DNA of 64,000 nucleotides, taken from NCBI RefSeq assembly GCF_003253005.1, contig NZ_QEPZ01000002.1, positions 186,001-250,000 on the forward strand, in the 5' to 3' direction. This document shows, piece after piece, positions 9,183 to 18,147 of the stretch (positions are counted from its first letter, which is position 1; the number at the start of each line of letters is the position of its first letter). The notes beneath the pieces are model-generated. The model was not told the DNA's origin and did not search any database. It worked only from the letters and a program-made list of their open reading frames with translations. The position numbers and the translations under genes were made by a program. This DNA comes from Haemophilus parainfluenzae. GTDB lineage: Bacteria; Pseudomonadota; Gammaproteobacteria; Enterobacterales; Pasteurellaceae.

Positions 9183-11823
9183 AACAGAATCTCAATCTAT
9201 TGATGAGCAATATAACAATGTAGAAGCGTTATTACGTAAGAATAAACGCATCTCACCGTTTTGGTTGTTACCTTTTATTGCATTATGTGTTGGTGCTATT
9301 TTATTTTTCCAAATTGTACAAGAACGAGGAAAGACTATTACGATCACGTTCTCTAATGGGGCTGGGCTCGTTGCAGATAAAACCCCTATTCGCTATCAAG
9401 GTTTGCAAATTGGTGTCGTGAAGAAGGTGAACTTTACCGACAATATGCAAAAAGTGAAAGTTGAGGCAAATATTTATTCTGAAGCGACAGATGTGTTAAA
9501 AGAAAATACCAAGTTCTGGCTTGTTCAACCAAGTGTGTCTCTTGCAGGGATTTCAGGTTTAGACTCTTTGGTTTCAGGAAATTACATTACGCTCCAACCA
9601 GGTGATGGTGATTCAGAAGATGAATTTATTGCGGAAGAGCAAGGTCCTATTGCACAAGTCAATCCGGGGGATTTATTAATTCATTTAATTTCTGATGATT
9701 TAGGTTCAATTTCGATTGGTGCTTCTGTGTATTTCAAAAAAATGCCAGTCGGGAAAATTTATGATTATCGATTCAATAAAGACAATAAAGTTGAAATTGA
9801 TGTGGTAATTGATAAAGCTTTTGCGCATTTTGTGAAGAAAGATTCACGTTTCTGGAATATTAGCGGTATTAACGCCAATATTAATTCATCGGGTATGAAT
9901 GTAGCGGTGGAGAGTTTAAATGCTGTGGTGCAAGGTGCCGTATCATTTGACTCGCCATCAGATAGTCCTCAAGCAGTGATGAACAGCAACTATATCCTTT
10001 ATTCTAATCTACAAGCGGCTAAACGTGGGATAGAAGTTGAGGTAACACTGCCTGTTTCAGCCGGTTTACAAGCAGGACAAACTTCAGTTTATTATGGTGA
10101 TGAGCAAGTTGGTTTGCTTTCCTCTTTAAGAACAGTTGAAAACAATGAAGATATTTTACAAGGGACATTATTAATTGAGCCAAGTCAGGCTAATCTCTTA
10201 AAAACTAATACACATATTGTATTGAAAAATCGTAAGTTAGACTTAGGCGATATTGCTAATCCTCAGAAATTCTTCCGTGGTGATTATTTCGAAATTATTC
10301 CAGGAAGTGGAGAAAGCAAAACGCAATTCGAAGTCATTCGAGAAAATGAGTTATTGCTCAAGGCACCAAATACGTTGGTTTTAACCTTAACAGCGCCAGA
10401 GACTTATGGGATTGCAGAAGGGCAATCGGTGTTTTATAACAATATTGCTATTGGTCAAATTGTGAAGCAGCACTTAAATGTTGATGGTGTGAAATTTGAA
10501 GCGGCAATTGCAGCGGAATATCGCAATCTTATTCATGAGAACACTCAATTTGTGGCTGCCTCTAATTTTGATGTAAGTTTTGGTATCGACGGATTGCGTT
10601 TTGAATCAGCAACGCCATCAAAATGGCTACAAGGTGGGGTGAGAGTATTACCCAAAAAAGGAAGTGGCGAACCACATTCTACCTATCCACTTTATAAGGA
10701 TATTAGCAGTGCCGAAACAGGTGTTACAGGCAACTTAGTGAATCCAACGATTGTGTTACATTCCACTAATTTACCAAGTATTAGTAAAGGTTCTGTTGTG
10801 CTTTATCGTCAGTTTGAAGTAGGTAAAATTATTAATGTAAGACCGAAAGCCAATAATTTTGATATTGATGTCTATATTTATCCGGCTTATCAAGATCTTC
10901 TGACAGATAAAAGTGTATTTTGGGTAGAAAGTGCAGCGCAGATTGATATTACGCCGAAAGGCATTAGTATTCAGGCTTCCCCGGTTGCTCGTTCATTAAA
11001 AGGGGCGATTAGTTTTGATAATACAGGATCAGGCAAAAATAAAACGCTTTATCCAAGTGAACTGCGAGCTAAATCAGCAGGACAAGTGATTACGTTAATA
11101 ACAGATGATGCAACGGCTTTAAGTAAAGGAATGAGCTTGCGTTATCTTGGTATGAATGTAGGTGAAGTTGAGCAGATTTCTCTTGATCAAAAGACAAACC
11201 GTATTACAGCGAAAGCATTAATTAACCCAAGTTATATGGGGATGATTGCAAAAGAGGGTACTGTATTTAAAGTGATTTCCCCACAAATCTCAGCGGGTGG
11301 AATTGAAAACTTAGATAGCCTTTTACAGCCTTACATTGATATTGAGTTAGGCAAAGGTCAACCCAAAACACAGTTTAATTTAGCGCAAACCGCACAACCT
11401 CGAAATAAATACAGCAATGGTGTGCCATTTATTTTGGAAACCAGTGATGCGATGAATTTAACGGAAGGATCACCTGTACTTTATCGCGGTGTTGAAGTGG
11501 GAACCATTCGTAAATTTGAATTAAATTCTTTAGGCGATCGAGTGTTGGTACATATTGCGATTACACCAAAGTATCAACATTTGGTACGTAAAAATTCAGA
11601 GTTCTGGGTTTCATCGGGTTATGATTTCAATCTTGGTTGGAAAGGCGCAGAGTTTAATACCGGTAGTGTACAACAATTGTTGAAAGGCGGTATTTCATTC
11701 TCGACTCCATCGGGTACGATCGTTCAACCACAAGCAACGGCAAATCAGCGCTTTATGTTACAAGTGAAGAAACCAGCTGAAGCACCGACTTGGAATTCAG
11801 GTGCATTACCAGCAAATCAATAA
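9166..11823 (+). CDS. letB: Intermembrane lipid-transport tunnel protein LetB (YebT), seven MCE domains
   Basis: This 885-residue protein has one N-terminal membrane segment (about residues 25-45, near FWLLPFIALCVG), then a periplasmic region. Seven MCE/MlaD repeats can be counted by the recurring pattern of a glycine-rich turn, a Y or F and 'xxVG' (for example YQGLQIGVV, YFKKMPVGKI, YYGDEQVGLL, YNNIAIGQI, YRQFEVGKI, YLGMNVGEV, YRGVEVGTI). E. coli LetB is 877 residues with seven MCE rings stacked as a hexameric tunnel through the periplasm; PqiB has only three. The size and repeat count therefore decide the name. It probably carries phospholipids between membranes with LetA. It overlaps letA by 17 bases, suggesting coupled translation. 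Confidence 0.93.
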   Translation: MTENNKTESQSIDEQYNNVEALLRKNKRISPFWLLPFIALCVGAILFFQIVQERGKTITITFSNGAGLVADKTPIRYQGLQIGVVKKVNFTDNMQKVKVEANIYSEATDVLKENTKFWLVQPSVSLAGISGLDSLVSGNYITLQPGDGDSEDEFIAEEQGPIAQVNPGDLLIHLISDDLGSISIGASVYFKKMPVGKIYDYRFNKDNKVEIDVVIDKAFAHFVKKDSRFWNISGINANINSSGMNVAVESLNAVVQGAVSFDSPSDSPQAVMNSNYILYSNLQAAKRGIEVEVTLPVSAGLQAGQTSVYYGDEQVGLLSSLRTVENNEDILQGTLLIEPSQANLLKTNTHIVLKNRKLDLGDIANPQKFFRGDYFEIIPGSGESKTQFEVIRENELLLKAPNTLVLTLTAPETYGIAEGQSVFYNNIAIGQIVKQHLNVDGVKFEAAIAAEYRNLIHENTQFVAASNFDVSFGIDGLRFESATPSKWLQGGVRVLPKKGSGEPHSTYPLYKDISSAETGVTGNLVNPTIVLHSTNLPSISKGSVVLYRQFEVGKIINVRPKANNFDIDVYIYPAYQDLLTDKSVFWVESAAQIDITPKGISIQASPVARSLKGAISFDNTGSGKNKTLYPSELRAKSAGQVITLITDDATALSKGMSLRYLGMNVGEVEQISLDQKTNRITAKALINPSYMGMIAKEGTVFKVISPQISAGGIENLDSLLQPYIDIELGKGQPKTQFNLAQTAQPRNKYSNGVPFILETSDAMNLTEGSPVLYRGVEVGTIRKFELNSLGDRVLVHIAITPKYQHLVRKNSEFWVSSGYDFNLGWKGAEFNTGSVQQLLKGGISFSTPSGTIVQPQATANQRFMLQVKKPAEAPTWNSGALPANQ

Positions 11824-11835
11824 AACATAAAAAGA

Positions 11836-11876
11836 AATAACCGCACTTTTGAATCATCAAAGTGCGGTTATTTTTT
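11836..11876. terminator. Bidirectional USS-pair terminator between letB and kdsC
   Basis: AATAACCGCACTTT and AAAGTGCGGTTATT form a stem of about 14 bp with a short loop, followed by T residues on the plus strand and by U-rich sequence on the minus strand. It sits between convergent genes. Confidence 0.85.
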
Positions 11877-11893
11877 AGGTATTTTGAGGAGTG

Positions 11894-12439
11894 CTATTGG
11901 CCCATATTTTTGACTGATTTTAAAAAGCCCTTAGCTGAAGTATAGACTTCATCTTTGCCCTGAGCATGTAAAATCATATCGGACATTTCACGAAAAGCCC
12001 CTTTTCCACCACCAAGGGCAAGCACATAATCCACGGCATTTTGCACATAAGGTGCAGAATCTGCCACGGCAAAAGAAAGGCCACAGGTTGCAAAAGCGGG
12101 GAGATCTACGCTGTCATCACCAATATAGGCCGTTTGTTCTGCAGTAACACCTGCTTGTTTCATGAGATCCAAACAAGCACTTTCTTTTTCAAGTTTACCA
12201 AGGAAGAACAACTTAATACCTAGATCGCTAATTCGCTTACGCAGGATCGCCGAATCTCTGCCCGATAATACGGCTACTTGAATACCTGCATCCATCAACA
12301 TTTTGACACCAAGTCCATCGCGCACATGGAAACTTTTAATTGCTTCGCCATTTGCATCATAATGGAGTAGTCCGTCAGTTAATACGCCATCGACATCGGT
12401 GATGACCAATTTAATTTTCTTTAATTTTTCGTTAATCAT
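11894..12439 (-). CDS. kdsC: 3-deoxy-D-manno-octulosonate 8-phosphate phosphatase
   Basis: KdsC is a HAD-superfamily phosphatase (C0 type, no cap) that converts KDO-8-phosphate to KDO in the lipopolysaccharide inner-core pathway. The 181-residue protein carries the nucleophile motif DVDGVLTDG (D15, D17), a serine-containing motif II (LSGRDS), and the motif III/IV region IGDDSVDLPAF. It is a tetrameric cytosolic enzyme in H. influenzae. Its ATG shares one base with the stop of kdsD (TAATG), so translation is likely coupled. kdsA lies 19 kb away at 31.4 kb. Confidence 0.96.
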   Translation of the reverse strand: MINEKLKKIKLVITDVDGVLTDGLLHYDANGEAIKSFHVRDGLGVKMLMDAGIQVAVLSGRDSAILRKRISDLGIKLFFLGKLEKESACLDLMKQAGVTAEQTAYIGDDSVDLPAFATCGLSFAVADSAPYVQNAVDYVLALGGGKGAFREMSDMILHAQGKDEVYTSAKGFLKSVKNMGQ

Positions 12440-13374
12440 TAGCTTGAGAACTCCACTAAGCCCACAACATTATTTTCATCATTGACCACAACAAGAGAGT
12501 GAATTTTCTTCTCTTTCATCAAGTCTTCTGCTTTCGCTAAAAATTCATTTTCATGAATAGTTTTCGGTGAAGAGGTCATAAGCTCTTTCGCGGTCTTGTT
12601 AAGTGTATCGGCACCGTTAGCCGTTAATGCTCGGCGCACATCACCATCGGTAATAATGCCTTTAAGTTGTTGGTTTTCCATGACTAATGCCACACCCATA
12701 CGACCTTCATTCATAATAGTTAAGCAATCAGTGAAGCTGGTGTCTGGTGTGGTAATCGGTAATCGAGTTTGCATTTGATCTTTTACTTTGCATAACAAAC
12801 GACGACCAAGGCTGCCACCTGGATGGAATTTCGCAAAGTCAGCAGGTTGGAAATGACGTGCCGTAATCAATGAAACCGCAAGAGCATCACCTAAGGCTAA
12901 AGTGACTAACGCAGAAGTGGTTGGTGCGAGATTGTTTGGACAGACTTCGCGTTCGACAGTGATATCTAAAACATAATCCGCATGGCGAGCAAGCGTTGAG
13001 TTTTTATTGCTGGTTAGGGCAATAATTTTATTACCAAAGTTTTTCAAACTTGGAATGAGTTTATTTACGTCATCAGTTTCACCGCTATAAGAAATCAGCA
13101 TCACAATGTCGATGGGTTTTAGCATACCTAAATCGCCATGAAAGGCTTCAGTCGGGTGCAGGAAGAAACTTGGTGTCCCTGTAGAGGCAAAAGTCGCCAC
13201 CATTTTTTTGCCAATTAGCCCCGATTTACCAATACCACCGATGACTAAACGACCTTCGCAAGCAAGGATAAGATCCACAACTTGAGAAAACTCATCATCC
13301 AAGCGTTGGCTTAGTTGTGCGAGTGCTTGGCTTTCAACAGAAAGCGTTTCTCGTGCGATTTGTAAATAATTCAT
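12439..13374 (-). CDS. kdsD: Arabinose-5-phosphate isomerase KdsD
   Basis: KdsD converts ribulose-5-phosphate to arabinose-5-phosphate, the first committed sugar for KDO synthesis. The 311-residue protein has an N-terminal SIS domain (about residues 35-175; GGIGKSG, STGTPSFFLHP, SYSGETDDV) and a pair of CBS domains (about 205-311). It forms a two-gene unit with kdsC, overlapping by one base. The next upstream item is the oppositely oriented rnpB RNA gene. An uptake signal lies near 13395. Confidence 0.94.
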   Translation of the reverse strand: MNYLQIARETLSVESQALAQLSQRLDDEFSQVVDLILACEGRLVIGGIGKSGLIGKKMVATFASTGTPSFFLHPTEAFHGDLGMLKPIDIVMLISYSGETDDVNKLIPSLKNFGNKIIALTSNKNSTLARHADYVLDITVEREVCPNNLAPTTSALVTLALGDALAVSLITARHFQPADFAKFHPGGSLGRRLLCKVKDQMQTRLPITTPDTSFTDCLTIMNEGRMGVALVMENQQLKGIITDGDVRRALTANGADTLNKTAKELMTSSPKTIHENEFLAKAEDLMKEKKIHSLVVVNDENNVVGLVEFSS

Positions 13375-13463
13375 AGGAAATCCTTATGATAAAAGTGCGG
13401 TTGAAAATAACCGTGTTTTGTAGGGCTATTCTAACGGAAGTTATTAAAAATAAGAATGAAAAT

Positions 13464-13492
13464 TTGACCGCTCTTTGAATTCCCCCTATACT
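13464..13492 (+). promoter_or_regulatory. Promoter of rnpB
   Basis: TTGACC at 13464-13469 and TATACT at 13487-13492 are separated by 17 bases, and the expected RNA start is about 8 bases further at 13500. The -35 overlaps a near-match to the uptake signal (GACCGCTCTTT, one base off). Confidence 0.8.
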
Positions 13493-13499
13493 ACGCCGC

Positions 13500-13870
13500 G
13501 AGTTGGTTAGACAATCGCTGGTTTATTGAAGCCCTTAACCGTGTTCGCACGACCTAGTGGGACAAGTAAACGAGAGGAAAGTCCGAGCTACAAAGGGCAG
13601 AGTGCCGGATAACGTCCGGGCGGCGTGAGCCGACGACCAGTGCAACAGAGAGCAGACCGCCGTGAAAACGGTAAGGGTGAAAGGGTGTGGTAAGAGCACA
13701 CCGTGCCGTTGGTAACAACGTGCAGCAAGGTAAACTCCACTCGTAGCAAGACCAAATAGGAACTCAATGGGTGGCCCGTCCAGAGTTCGGGTAGGTTGCT
13801 TGAGCGACAGAGTAATTTGTCGCCTAGAGGAATGATTGTCCACGACAGAACTCGGCTTATCGACCAACTC
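13500..13870 (+). ncRNA. rnpB: RNase P RNA (bacterial class A)
   Basis: This is the catalytic RNA of RNase P, which matures the 5' ends of tRNAs. Diagnostic conserved blocks can be read in order: GAGGAAAGTCCGAGCT (P4/J3-4 region) near 13573, GCCGACGACC and the CAGAGAGCAGA region near 13630-13655, GGTAAGGGTGAAAGGGTG near 13670, GCAAGGTAAACTCC near 13725, and the 3' half AGAGGAATGATTGTCCACGACAG near 13826 (P4 partner, listed as AGAGGAATGATTG). The first bases GAGTTGGTT pair with AACCAACTC-like sequence at the end (GACCAACTC), forming P1. Length is about 371 bases. Apparent reading frames over it are spurious. Confidence 0.96.
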
Positions 13871-13883
13871 AATAAATTCATCA

Positions 13884-13952
13884 AAAAATGACCGCACTTT
13901 TGTTTTTTCATTATCCTACTCGGGATGGAATGAATAAAAGTGTGGTCATTTT
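13884..13952. terminator. Long imperfect USS hairpin between rnpB and dinB
   Basis: AAAAATGACCGCACTTTT at the left and AAAAGTGTGGTCATTTT at the right are near-perfect inverted repeats around a 34-base spacer. The right arm has one changed base in the uptake core (AAGTGTGGT). Convergent rnpB and dinB would both end here. Confidence 0.55.
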
Positions 13953-13962
13953 CTTTTGTGTT

Positions 13963-15030
13963 TTACCACAAGCTCATTTGTTCTAAATGGCTTTCTTCCG
14001 GTAAATTCACGTGTAATCCAACGAGACGAATGGACTTCCCATGGCTACGTTGCCAAATTTGTTCTAGTAATTGTTGAAAGCTTTTTAGTGATAAAGGCAA
14101 GCCTGTTTTTTCTAAGGTCGTCACCTGAAAATCTTCAAATTTTAATTTCACCCCAATTTTGCGAAAAGCGGTTAAAGGGATATTCGGCGTACTTCGTTCA
14201 ATGCGACGAATAAGCTCGGCATAGAGATTATCTAACAATGCTATGCCTTGTTCGAGATGGCTAATATTTTCGGATAAAGTGCGTTCTACACCGATAGATT
14301 TTCGTTCTCGATGAGCTTGGACTTCACGATCATCGATGCCATGGCTAAAATCCCAAATTCGCTTACCCATTTTCCCGAAGATATTTAACAGAATAGATTG
14401 ATCGAGTTTTTGCACATCTTCACAAGTTTCTAAGCCCATTTTCAATAAACGTTCAGAAGTGACTTTTCCCACACCAGGGATTTTCTTCAATGGCAGTGTT
14501 TTTACAAACTGTTCAACTTCATGAGGTTGAATTACAAATTGCCCATTTGGTTTATTCATATCGGAGGCAATTTTGGAGAGAAATTTAAGGGGCGCCACAC
14601 CGGCAGAAGCGGTCAGCTTTAATTCATCAAAAATGGCTTGGCGAATTTCTTGTGCGATCCACGTGGCGGATCCTGAACATTGTGTACAATCCGTAACATC
14701 TAAATAAGCTTCATCTAAGGAAAGTGGCTCGATGATAGAAGTATAGCGCTGGAAGATTTGATGAATTTGTGCCGAAACTTGTTTATACAACGTCATATTC
14801 ACAGGCACAAGAATGAGATTAGGACACTTTTTTATGGCTTGAGCCGTTGGCATTGCACTATGCAAACCAAATTTTCTCGCCTCATAATTACAAGTTGTTA
14901 ATACACCACGTTGACGAGAAGAACCACCTACAGCAACAGGCTTTCCCTGCAAATTAGGATTTTCACGAATCTCAATCGATGCGTAAAAACAATCCATATC
15001 AATGTGAATAATTTTTTTATCTTGTGACAT
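13963..15030 (-). CDS. dinB: DNA polymerase IV
   Basis: This is a Y-family translesion polymerase of 355 residues, the normal length. Palm carboxylates are visible as D11 (IHIDMDCFYASIE) and D106/E107 (SLDEAYLD). The helix-hairpin-helix thumb region (KIPGVGKVTSERLLKMG) and the little-finger domain (RKSIGVERTL onwards) follow. No LexA box is obvious in the short upstream gap, which instead holds an uptake-signal hairpin. The C-terminus ends QMSLW, close to a beta-clamp binding peptide of the QxSLF type. Confidence is high. Confidence 0.95.
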   Translation of the reverse strand: MSQDKKIIHIDMDCFYASIEIRENPNLQGKPVAVGGSSRQRGVLTTCNYEARKFGLHSAMPTAQAIKKCPNLILVPVNMTLYKQVSAQIHQIFQRYTSIIEPLSLDEAYLDVTDCTQCSGSATWIAQEIRQAIFDELKLTASAGVAPLKFLSKIASDMNKPNGQFVIQPHEVEQFVKTLPLKKIPGVGKVTSERLLKMGLETCEDVQKLDQSILLNIFGKMGKRIWDFSHGIDDREVQAHRERKSIGVERTLSENISHLEQGIALLDNLYAELIRRIERSTPNIPLTAFRKIGVKLKFEDFQVTTLEKTGLPLSLKSFQQLLEQIWQRSHGKSIRLVGLHVNLPEESHLEQMSLW

Positions 15031-15032
15031 AA

Positions 15033-15073
15033 AAAAAGTGCGGTTAAATTTTATTTAGTATAACCGCACTTTA
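15033..15073 (-). terminator. USS-pair terminator between the repeat protein gene and dinB
   Basis: AAAGTGCGGTTA and TAACCGCACTTT form a 12-bp stem with an 18-base AT-rich loop; the minus-strand 3' side runs into T residues. It ends the transcript of the gene at 15096-15617. Confidence 0.75.
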
Positions 15074-15095
15074 ATTACTGTTCAAGCATACATAT

Positions 15096-15617
15096 TTAAT
15101 TATCAGAAACGACTTTCTTATCTTTAAACATGACTGAACGTTCAACTTTATAAACATGAATAGGTTCTTGCGTATTCATAAAAATTGAACGGTATTTTTC
15201 ATCAATTTGAGTAAATGGAATTTGCAAATTAATTGTCAGTGTCTTCCCTGGCAACAAGGTATTTTCTAATTCTATTTGCATATCTTGGCTATGCACAACT
15301 TGACGATTATGCACATACACACTCATCCATTGAATATTTTGAATCGGGAATTCACTTTTATTCGTAATGGTATATTTAAAGCGAGAAAGCGCCTGACCAT
15401 CCTCACCTACCACAATATCTCTATCGCCAACATCAATAGAAATCGTATAGTTAACATACTTAGGGTAGCTTTTTTCTACAGTTGCAGTTTTTTCTACAGT
15501 TGCAGTTTTTTCTACACTTTTAGGTTTTTCCTTTGAAACATTTTCTTTTGCAATTGCAGAAGAAATTGAACAACTAGCTACAAACAAAGCCAGTACTAAA
15601 TATTTAAAAAATGACAT
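15096..15617 (-). CDS. Exported protein of unknown function with VEKTAT repeats
   Basis: I do not recognise the family. The 173-residue product has a clear Sec signal peptide (FFKYLVLALFVASCSISSAIA, residues about 3-23; a lipobox is not convincing). A lysine- and glutamate-rich linker follows, with tandem six-residue units VEKTAT near residues 37-50. The remaining 120 residues look like a beta-rich fold (YTISIDVGDRDIV, FKYTITNKSEFPIQNIQW), similar in feel to immunoglobulin-like or fimbria-associated periplasmic proteins with bulky-aromatic strands. The gene has its own terminator and sits alone between dinB and tmRNA. The linker repeat could change length without frameshift. Confidence 0.7.
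   Translation of the reverse strand: MSFFKYLVLALFVASCSISSAIAKENVSKEKPKSVEKTATVEKTATVEKSYPKYVNYTISIDVGDRDIVVGEDGQALSRFKYTITNKSEFPIQNIQWMSVYVHNRQVVHSQDMQIELENTLLPGKTLTINLQIPFTQIDEKYRSIFMNTQEPIHVYKVERSVMFKDKKVVSDN
15472..15516. repeat. In-frame 18-bp tandem repeat, 2.5 copies
   Basis: The unit TTTTCTACAGTTGCAGTT occurs at 15472-15489 and 15490-15507, with a third half-copy to 15516. The unit is a multiple of three, so copy changes alter only the VEKTAT linker of the encoded protein. Confidence 0.9.
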
Positions 15618-15723
15618 TATTTTCTCCTATAAAAAAACGCCGAAATTTTACCCTAACTCACGCATTTAATAAATACCGCTCTTTTTCTTCTGCTTGTTTT
15701 TTGTTAGACTAGCACATAATTTT

Positions 15724-16089
15724 GGGGCTGATTCTGGATTCGACGGGATTAGCGAAGCCCAAGGTGCACGTCGAGGTGCGGTAGGCCTCGTAAATAAACC
15801 GCAAAAAAATAGTCGCAAACGACGAACAATACGCTTTAGCAGCTTAATAACCTGCTCATAGCCTTCGCTCCCCAGCTTCCGCTCGTAAGACGGGGATAAA
15901 GCGGAGTCAAACCAAAACGAGATCGTGTGGAAGCCGCTGTTTGAGGATCGAAGCACTAAATTGAATCAAACTAGCTTAAGTTTAGCGTGTCTGTCCGCAT
16001 GCTTAAGTGAAATTAAAGACGAGACTAAACGTGTAGTACTGAAGGTAGAGTAATTTCGGACGCGGGTTCAACTCCCGCCAGCTCCACCA
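15724..16089 (+). ncRNA. ssrA: Transfer-messenger RNA (tmRNA)
   Basis: tmRNA rescues stalled ribosomes. The 5' end GGGGCTGATTCTGGATTCGA and the 3' end GGTTCAACTCCCGCCAGCTC followed by CACCA form the tRNA-like half with T-arm and CCA encoded. The tag frame starts at the GCA resume codon at 15815 and ends at TAA 15845-15847, reading ANDEQYALAA, the tag I associate with Haemophilus. Pseudoknot-type sequence lies between. At 366 bases its length is typical. Ssr A 3' ends are common integration sites, but no direct repeat of this end or integrase is present here. Confidence 0.97.
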
Positions 16090-16124
16090 TAAAATAAACC
16101 TATCAAGTCCTATTAAAGACTTTA

Positions 16125-16157
16125 AAGCCTTGAAAATAATGACTTCAAGGCTTTTTT
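16125..16157 (+). terminator. Terminator after tmRNA
   Basis: AAGCCTTGAA and TTCAAGGCTT form a 10-bp stem with a 9-base loop, followed by TTTTT. It lies 36 bases after the tmRNA CCA. Confidence 0.85.
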
Positions 16158-16289
16158 ATTGCGCTTTTAACTTCTATCAAACTCTCGAACTTGAGTAGTA
16201 AGTTTAATAGTTGGCGCTTATTGATTGGTTAAATTGTTGCATTAGTAAAGTGCTTCGTAATTGGTAAATTATCAGCTAAAGGAGAAAAA

Positions 16290-16868
16290 ATGAATATTTT
16301 ATTATTAGACGGTGGAAAAGAGTTTGGTCATTCACATGGCGAGTTGAACCACACACTTCACAAAAAAGCGAAAGAAGTTTTGACCGTACTTGGACACAAT
16401 GTACAAGAAACCGTGATTGATGCCGGCTATGATGTTGAAGCAGAAATCGAAAAATTCTTGTGGATGGATGCCGTGATTTGGCAGATGCCAGGTTGGTGGA
16501 TGCACGAACCTTGGACAGTGAAAAAATACATAGACGAAGTATTAACCGCGGGACACGGCAAGCTTTACCACAGTGATGGACGCCATCGTGTCAATCCGAC
16601 TGAAGGCTACGGCACAGGTGGCTTGTTGCAAGGCAAAAAACACATGCTTTCGCTTACGTGGAATGCGCCTATTGAAGCGTTCACCCGCGAAGGTGACTTC
16701 TTCGAAGGAAAAGGCGTGGATGCGTTATACATGCACTTTCACAAACTCAACGAGTTCATCGGCTTGACCCGTCTGCCGACATTCTTATGTAACGATGTGA
16801 TTAAAAATCCACAAGTAGAACAATACTTAGCAGACTACCAAGCACATTTGGAAAAAGTGTTCGGATAA
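16290..16868 (+). CDS. mdaB: NADPH:quinone reductase, MdaB family
   Basis: This is a flavodoxin-fold FAD enzyme that reduces quinones by two electrons and so limits redox cycling. The 192-residue protein fits MdaB: the start MNILLLDGGKEFGHSHGELN binds the FAD phosphates, and DAVIWQMPGWWMHEPWTVKKY and SLTWNAPIEAF match the family's conserved regions. The ribosome site AAAGGAGAAAAA precedes the ATG. It stands alone with its own terminator, but the neighbouring AraC-type regulator gene converges on it. A related family member such as a KefF-like flavoprotein is less likely. Confidence 0.87.
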   Translation: MNILLLDGGKEFGHSHGELNHTLHKKAKEVLTVLGHNVQETVIDAGYDVEAEIEKFLWMDAVIWQMPGWWMHEPWTVKKYIDEVLTAGHGKLYHSDGRHRVNPTEGYGTGGLLQGKKHMLSLTWNAPIEAFTREGDFFEGKGVDALYMHFHKLNEFIGLTRLPTFLCNDVIKNPQVEQYLADYQAHLEKVFG

Positions 16869-16887
16869 TTACAAAATATGAGTTTAG

Positions 16888-16917
16888 AAGGTGAGCATTT
16901 TAGCCCACCTTTTTTAT
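16888..16917 (+). terminator. Terminator after mdaB
   Basis: AAGGTGAGC and GCCCACCTT form a stem with one A-C mismatch and a 6-base loop, followed by six T residues. Confidence 0.75.
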
Positions 16918-17050
16918 TTTTATCTAATCAAATTTCCTAACGGGGAGAGGGAAGAGGAATAGACTGAGTTTAGATCACACAAGCGGTCTAATTTTGAATT
17001 GAATTTGCAAAAACATCTAAAAATCTGACCGCACTTTAAAATAAAAAGAT

Positions 17051-18004
17051 CTAAACATCCTCAATTTGAAACTGCTTACGCCAGCGATTCGGTGAAATCT
17101 TATGTTTTTTCAAGAAGTGCTGACGCAAGGCGGTATCGCTATGAAATCCACTTTGTTCTGCAATATCAGTAATAGATAAATCTGTGCTTTCCAAAAGCTC
17201 TCTTGCTCGTTGTAGCCTTGCTTCAATTAACCATTGATTTAATGACATTCCGGTTGCTTTGCGAAAATGTCGGGTGAAAGTGCTACGGCTCATTGACAAA
17301 CGTTCGGCAAGGCTATCAGTCGAATGAAGTGCGGTCAGATTTTCATTTAAATAAGCAAGCAACGCATTGATATTATGATTAGGTGTGGAACGAGAAATAG
17401 GGCGTTCGATAAATTGTGCTTGTCCGCCTTCACGATGAGGGGGGATAACCAGTATTCGGGCAATATGATTGGCAATTTTCACACCATATAATTTACGGAC
17501 AATAGAAAGGCAACAATCCATGGAAGCTGCCGTTCCTGCTGAGGTAATCAGTCTATCTTGTTCTAAATAAATGGGATTTAAATCCCATTTCACCTGCGGA
17601 AAGCGACTAGTAAAATCACTATCTCCCAACCAATGTGTAGTTGCTTTTTTGCCGTTAAGTAGACCACTGCACGCTAACACATAGGCGCCATAACATAAAC
17701 CCACTATTGTCGCACCACGTTGATACGCTTGCCGTAACGCTGTTAATAAAGCCTCACTCGGCATCACTTGAGTATCATGCCATCCAGTCATCACAACAAT
17801 ATCGGCATTCTCTAACCATTCTAAACCACCATCTAAATGTATGTGAAATAGCGAGTTTGTCAGGTTGTCCGAATCGCTAACGATTTTACACTCAAATAAC
17901 GGCTTGCCGTTTAAATCCGACATAGAAAAAACGGAATATGCCATCGCAAAGTGAATGGGCATCATTTGTTCATACACAATCAAAGCAACTCTGGGTTTAT
18001 TCAT
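17051..18004 (-). CDS. GlxA-type transcriptional regulator (DJ-1/PfpI domain plus AraC helix-turn-helix)
   Basis: The 317-residue product has an N-terminal DJ-1/PfpI amidotransferase-like domain (about residues 1-180) with the elbow cysteine in VGLCYGAYVLA, and a C-terminal AraC/XylS DNA-binding domain (about 215-310; RLSMSRSTFTRHFRKATG and ITDIAEQSGFHSDTALRQHF). Such proteins usually bind DNA and do not catalyse. The longer frame starts at 18037, but ATG 18004 has a GTAGGAG site at the right distance. It is divergent from the UlaG-like gene at 18148 and may control it; that is inference from position only. Confidence 0.85.
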   Translation of the reverse strand: MNKPRVALIVYEQMMPIHFAMAYSVFSMSDLNGKPLFECKIVSDSDNLTNSLFHIHLDGGLEWLENADIVVMTGWHDTQVMPSEALLTALRQAYQRGATIVGLCYGAYVLACSGLLNGKKATTHWLGDSDFTSRFPQVKWDLNPIYLEQDRLITSAGTAASMDCCLSIVRKLYGVKIANHIARILVIPPHREGGQAQFIERPISRSTPNHNINALLAYLNENLTALHSTDSLAERLSMSRSTFTRHFRKATGMSLNQWLIEARLQRARELLESTDLSITDIAEQSGFHSDTALRQHFLKKHKISPNRWRKQFQIEDV

Positions 18005-18147
18005 TTTATTTCTCCTACTTTGATATGAGCATAACACAGAAATGACCCGATTATTACGTTTATTGATTTTTTATCTATTTTTGAGCAGTTTTGTTCTCAC
18101 TATAATATGTTTATTCATTCAATAACGTATATAGAAAAGGAAAAACA

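Noticed and set aside
13535-13911. Protein-coding frames over rnpB on the minus strand
   Set aside because: They lie entirely within the RNase P RNA and its hairpin and have no ribosome site or family resemblance.
15666-15956. 96-codon frame opposite the tmRNA
   Set aside because: It is a shadow of the structured RNA gene.
15724-16290. Prophage or island integrated at the tmRNA 3' end
   Set aside because: No integrase gene and no second copy of the tmRNA end downstream; ordinary chromosomal genes follow.
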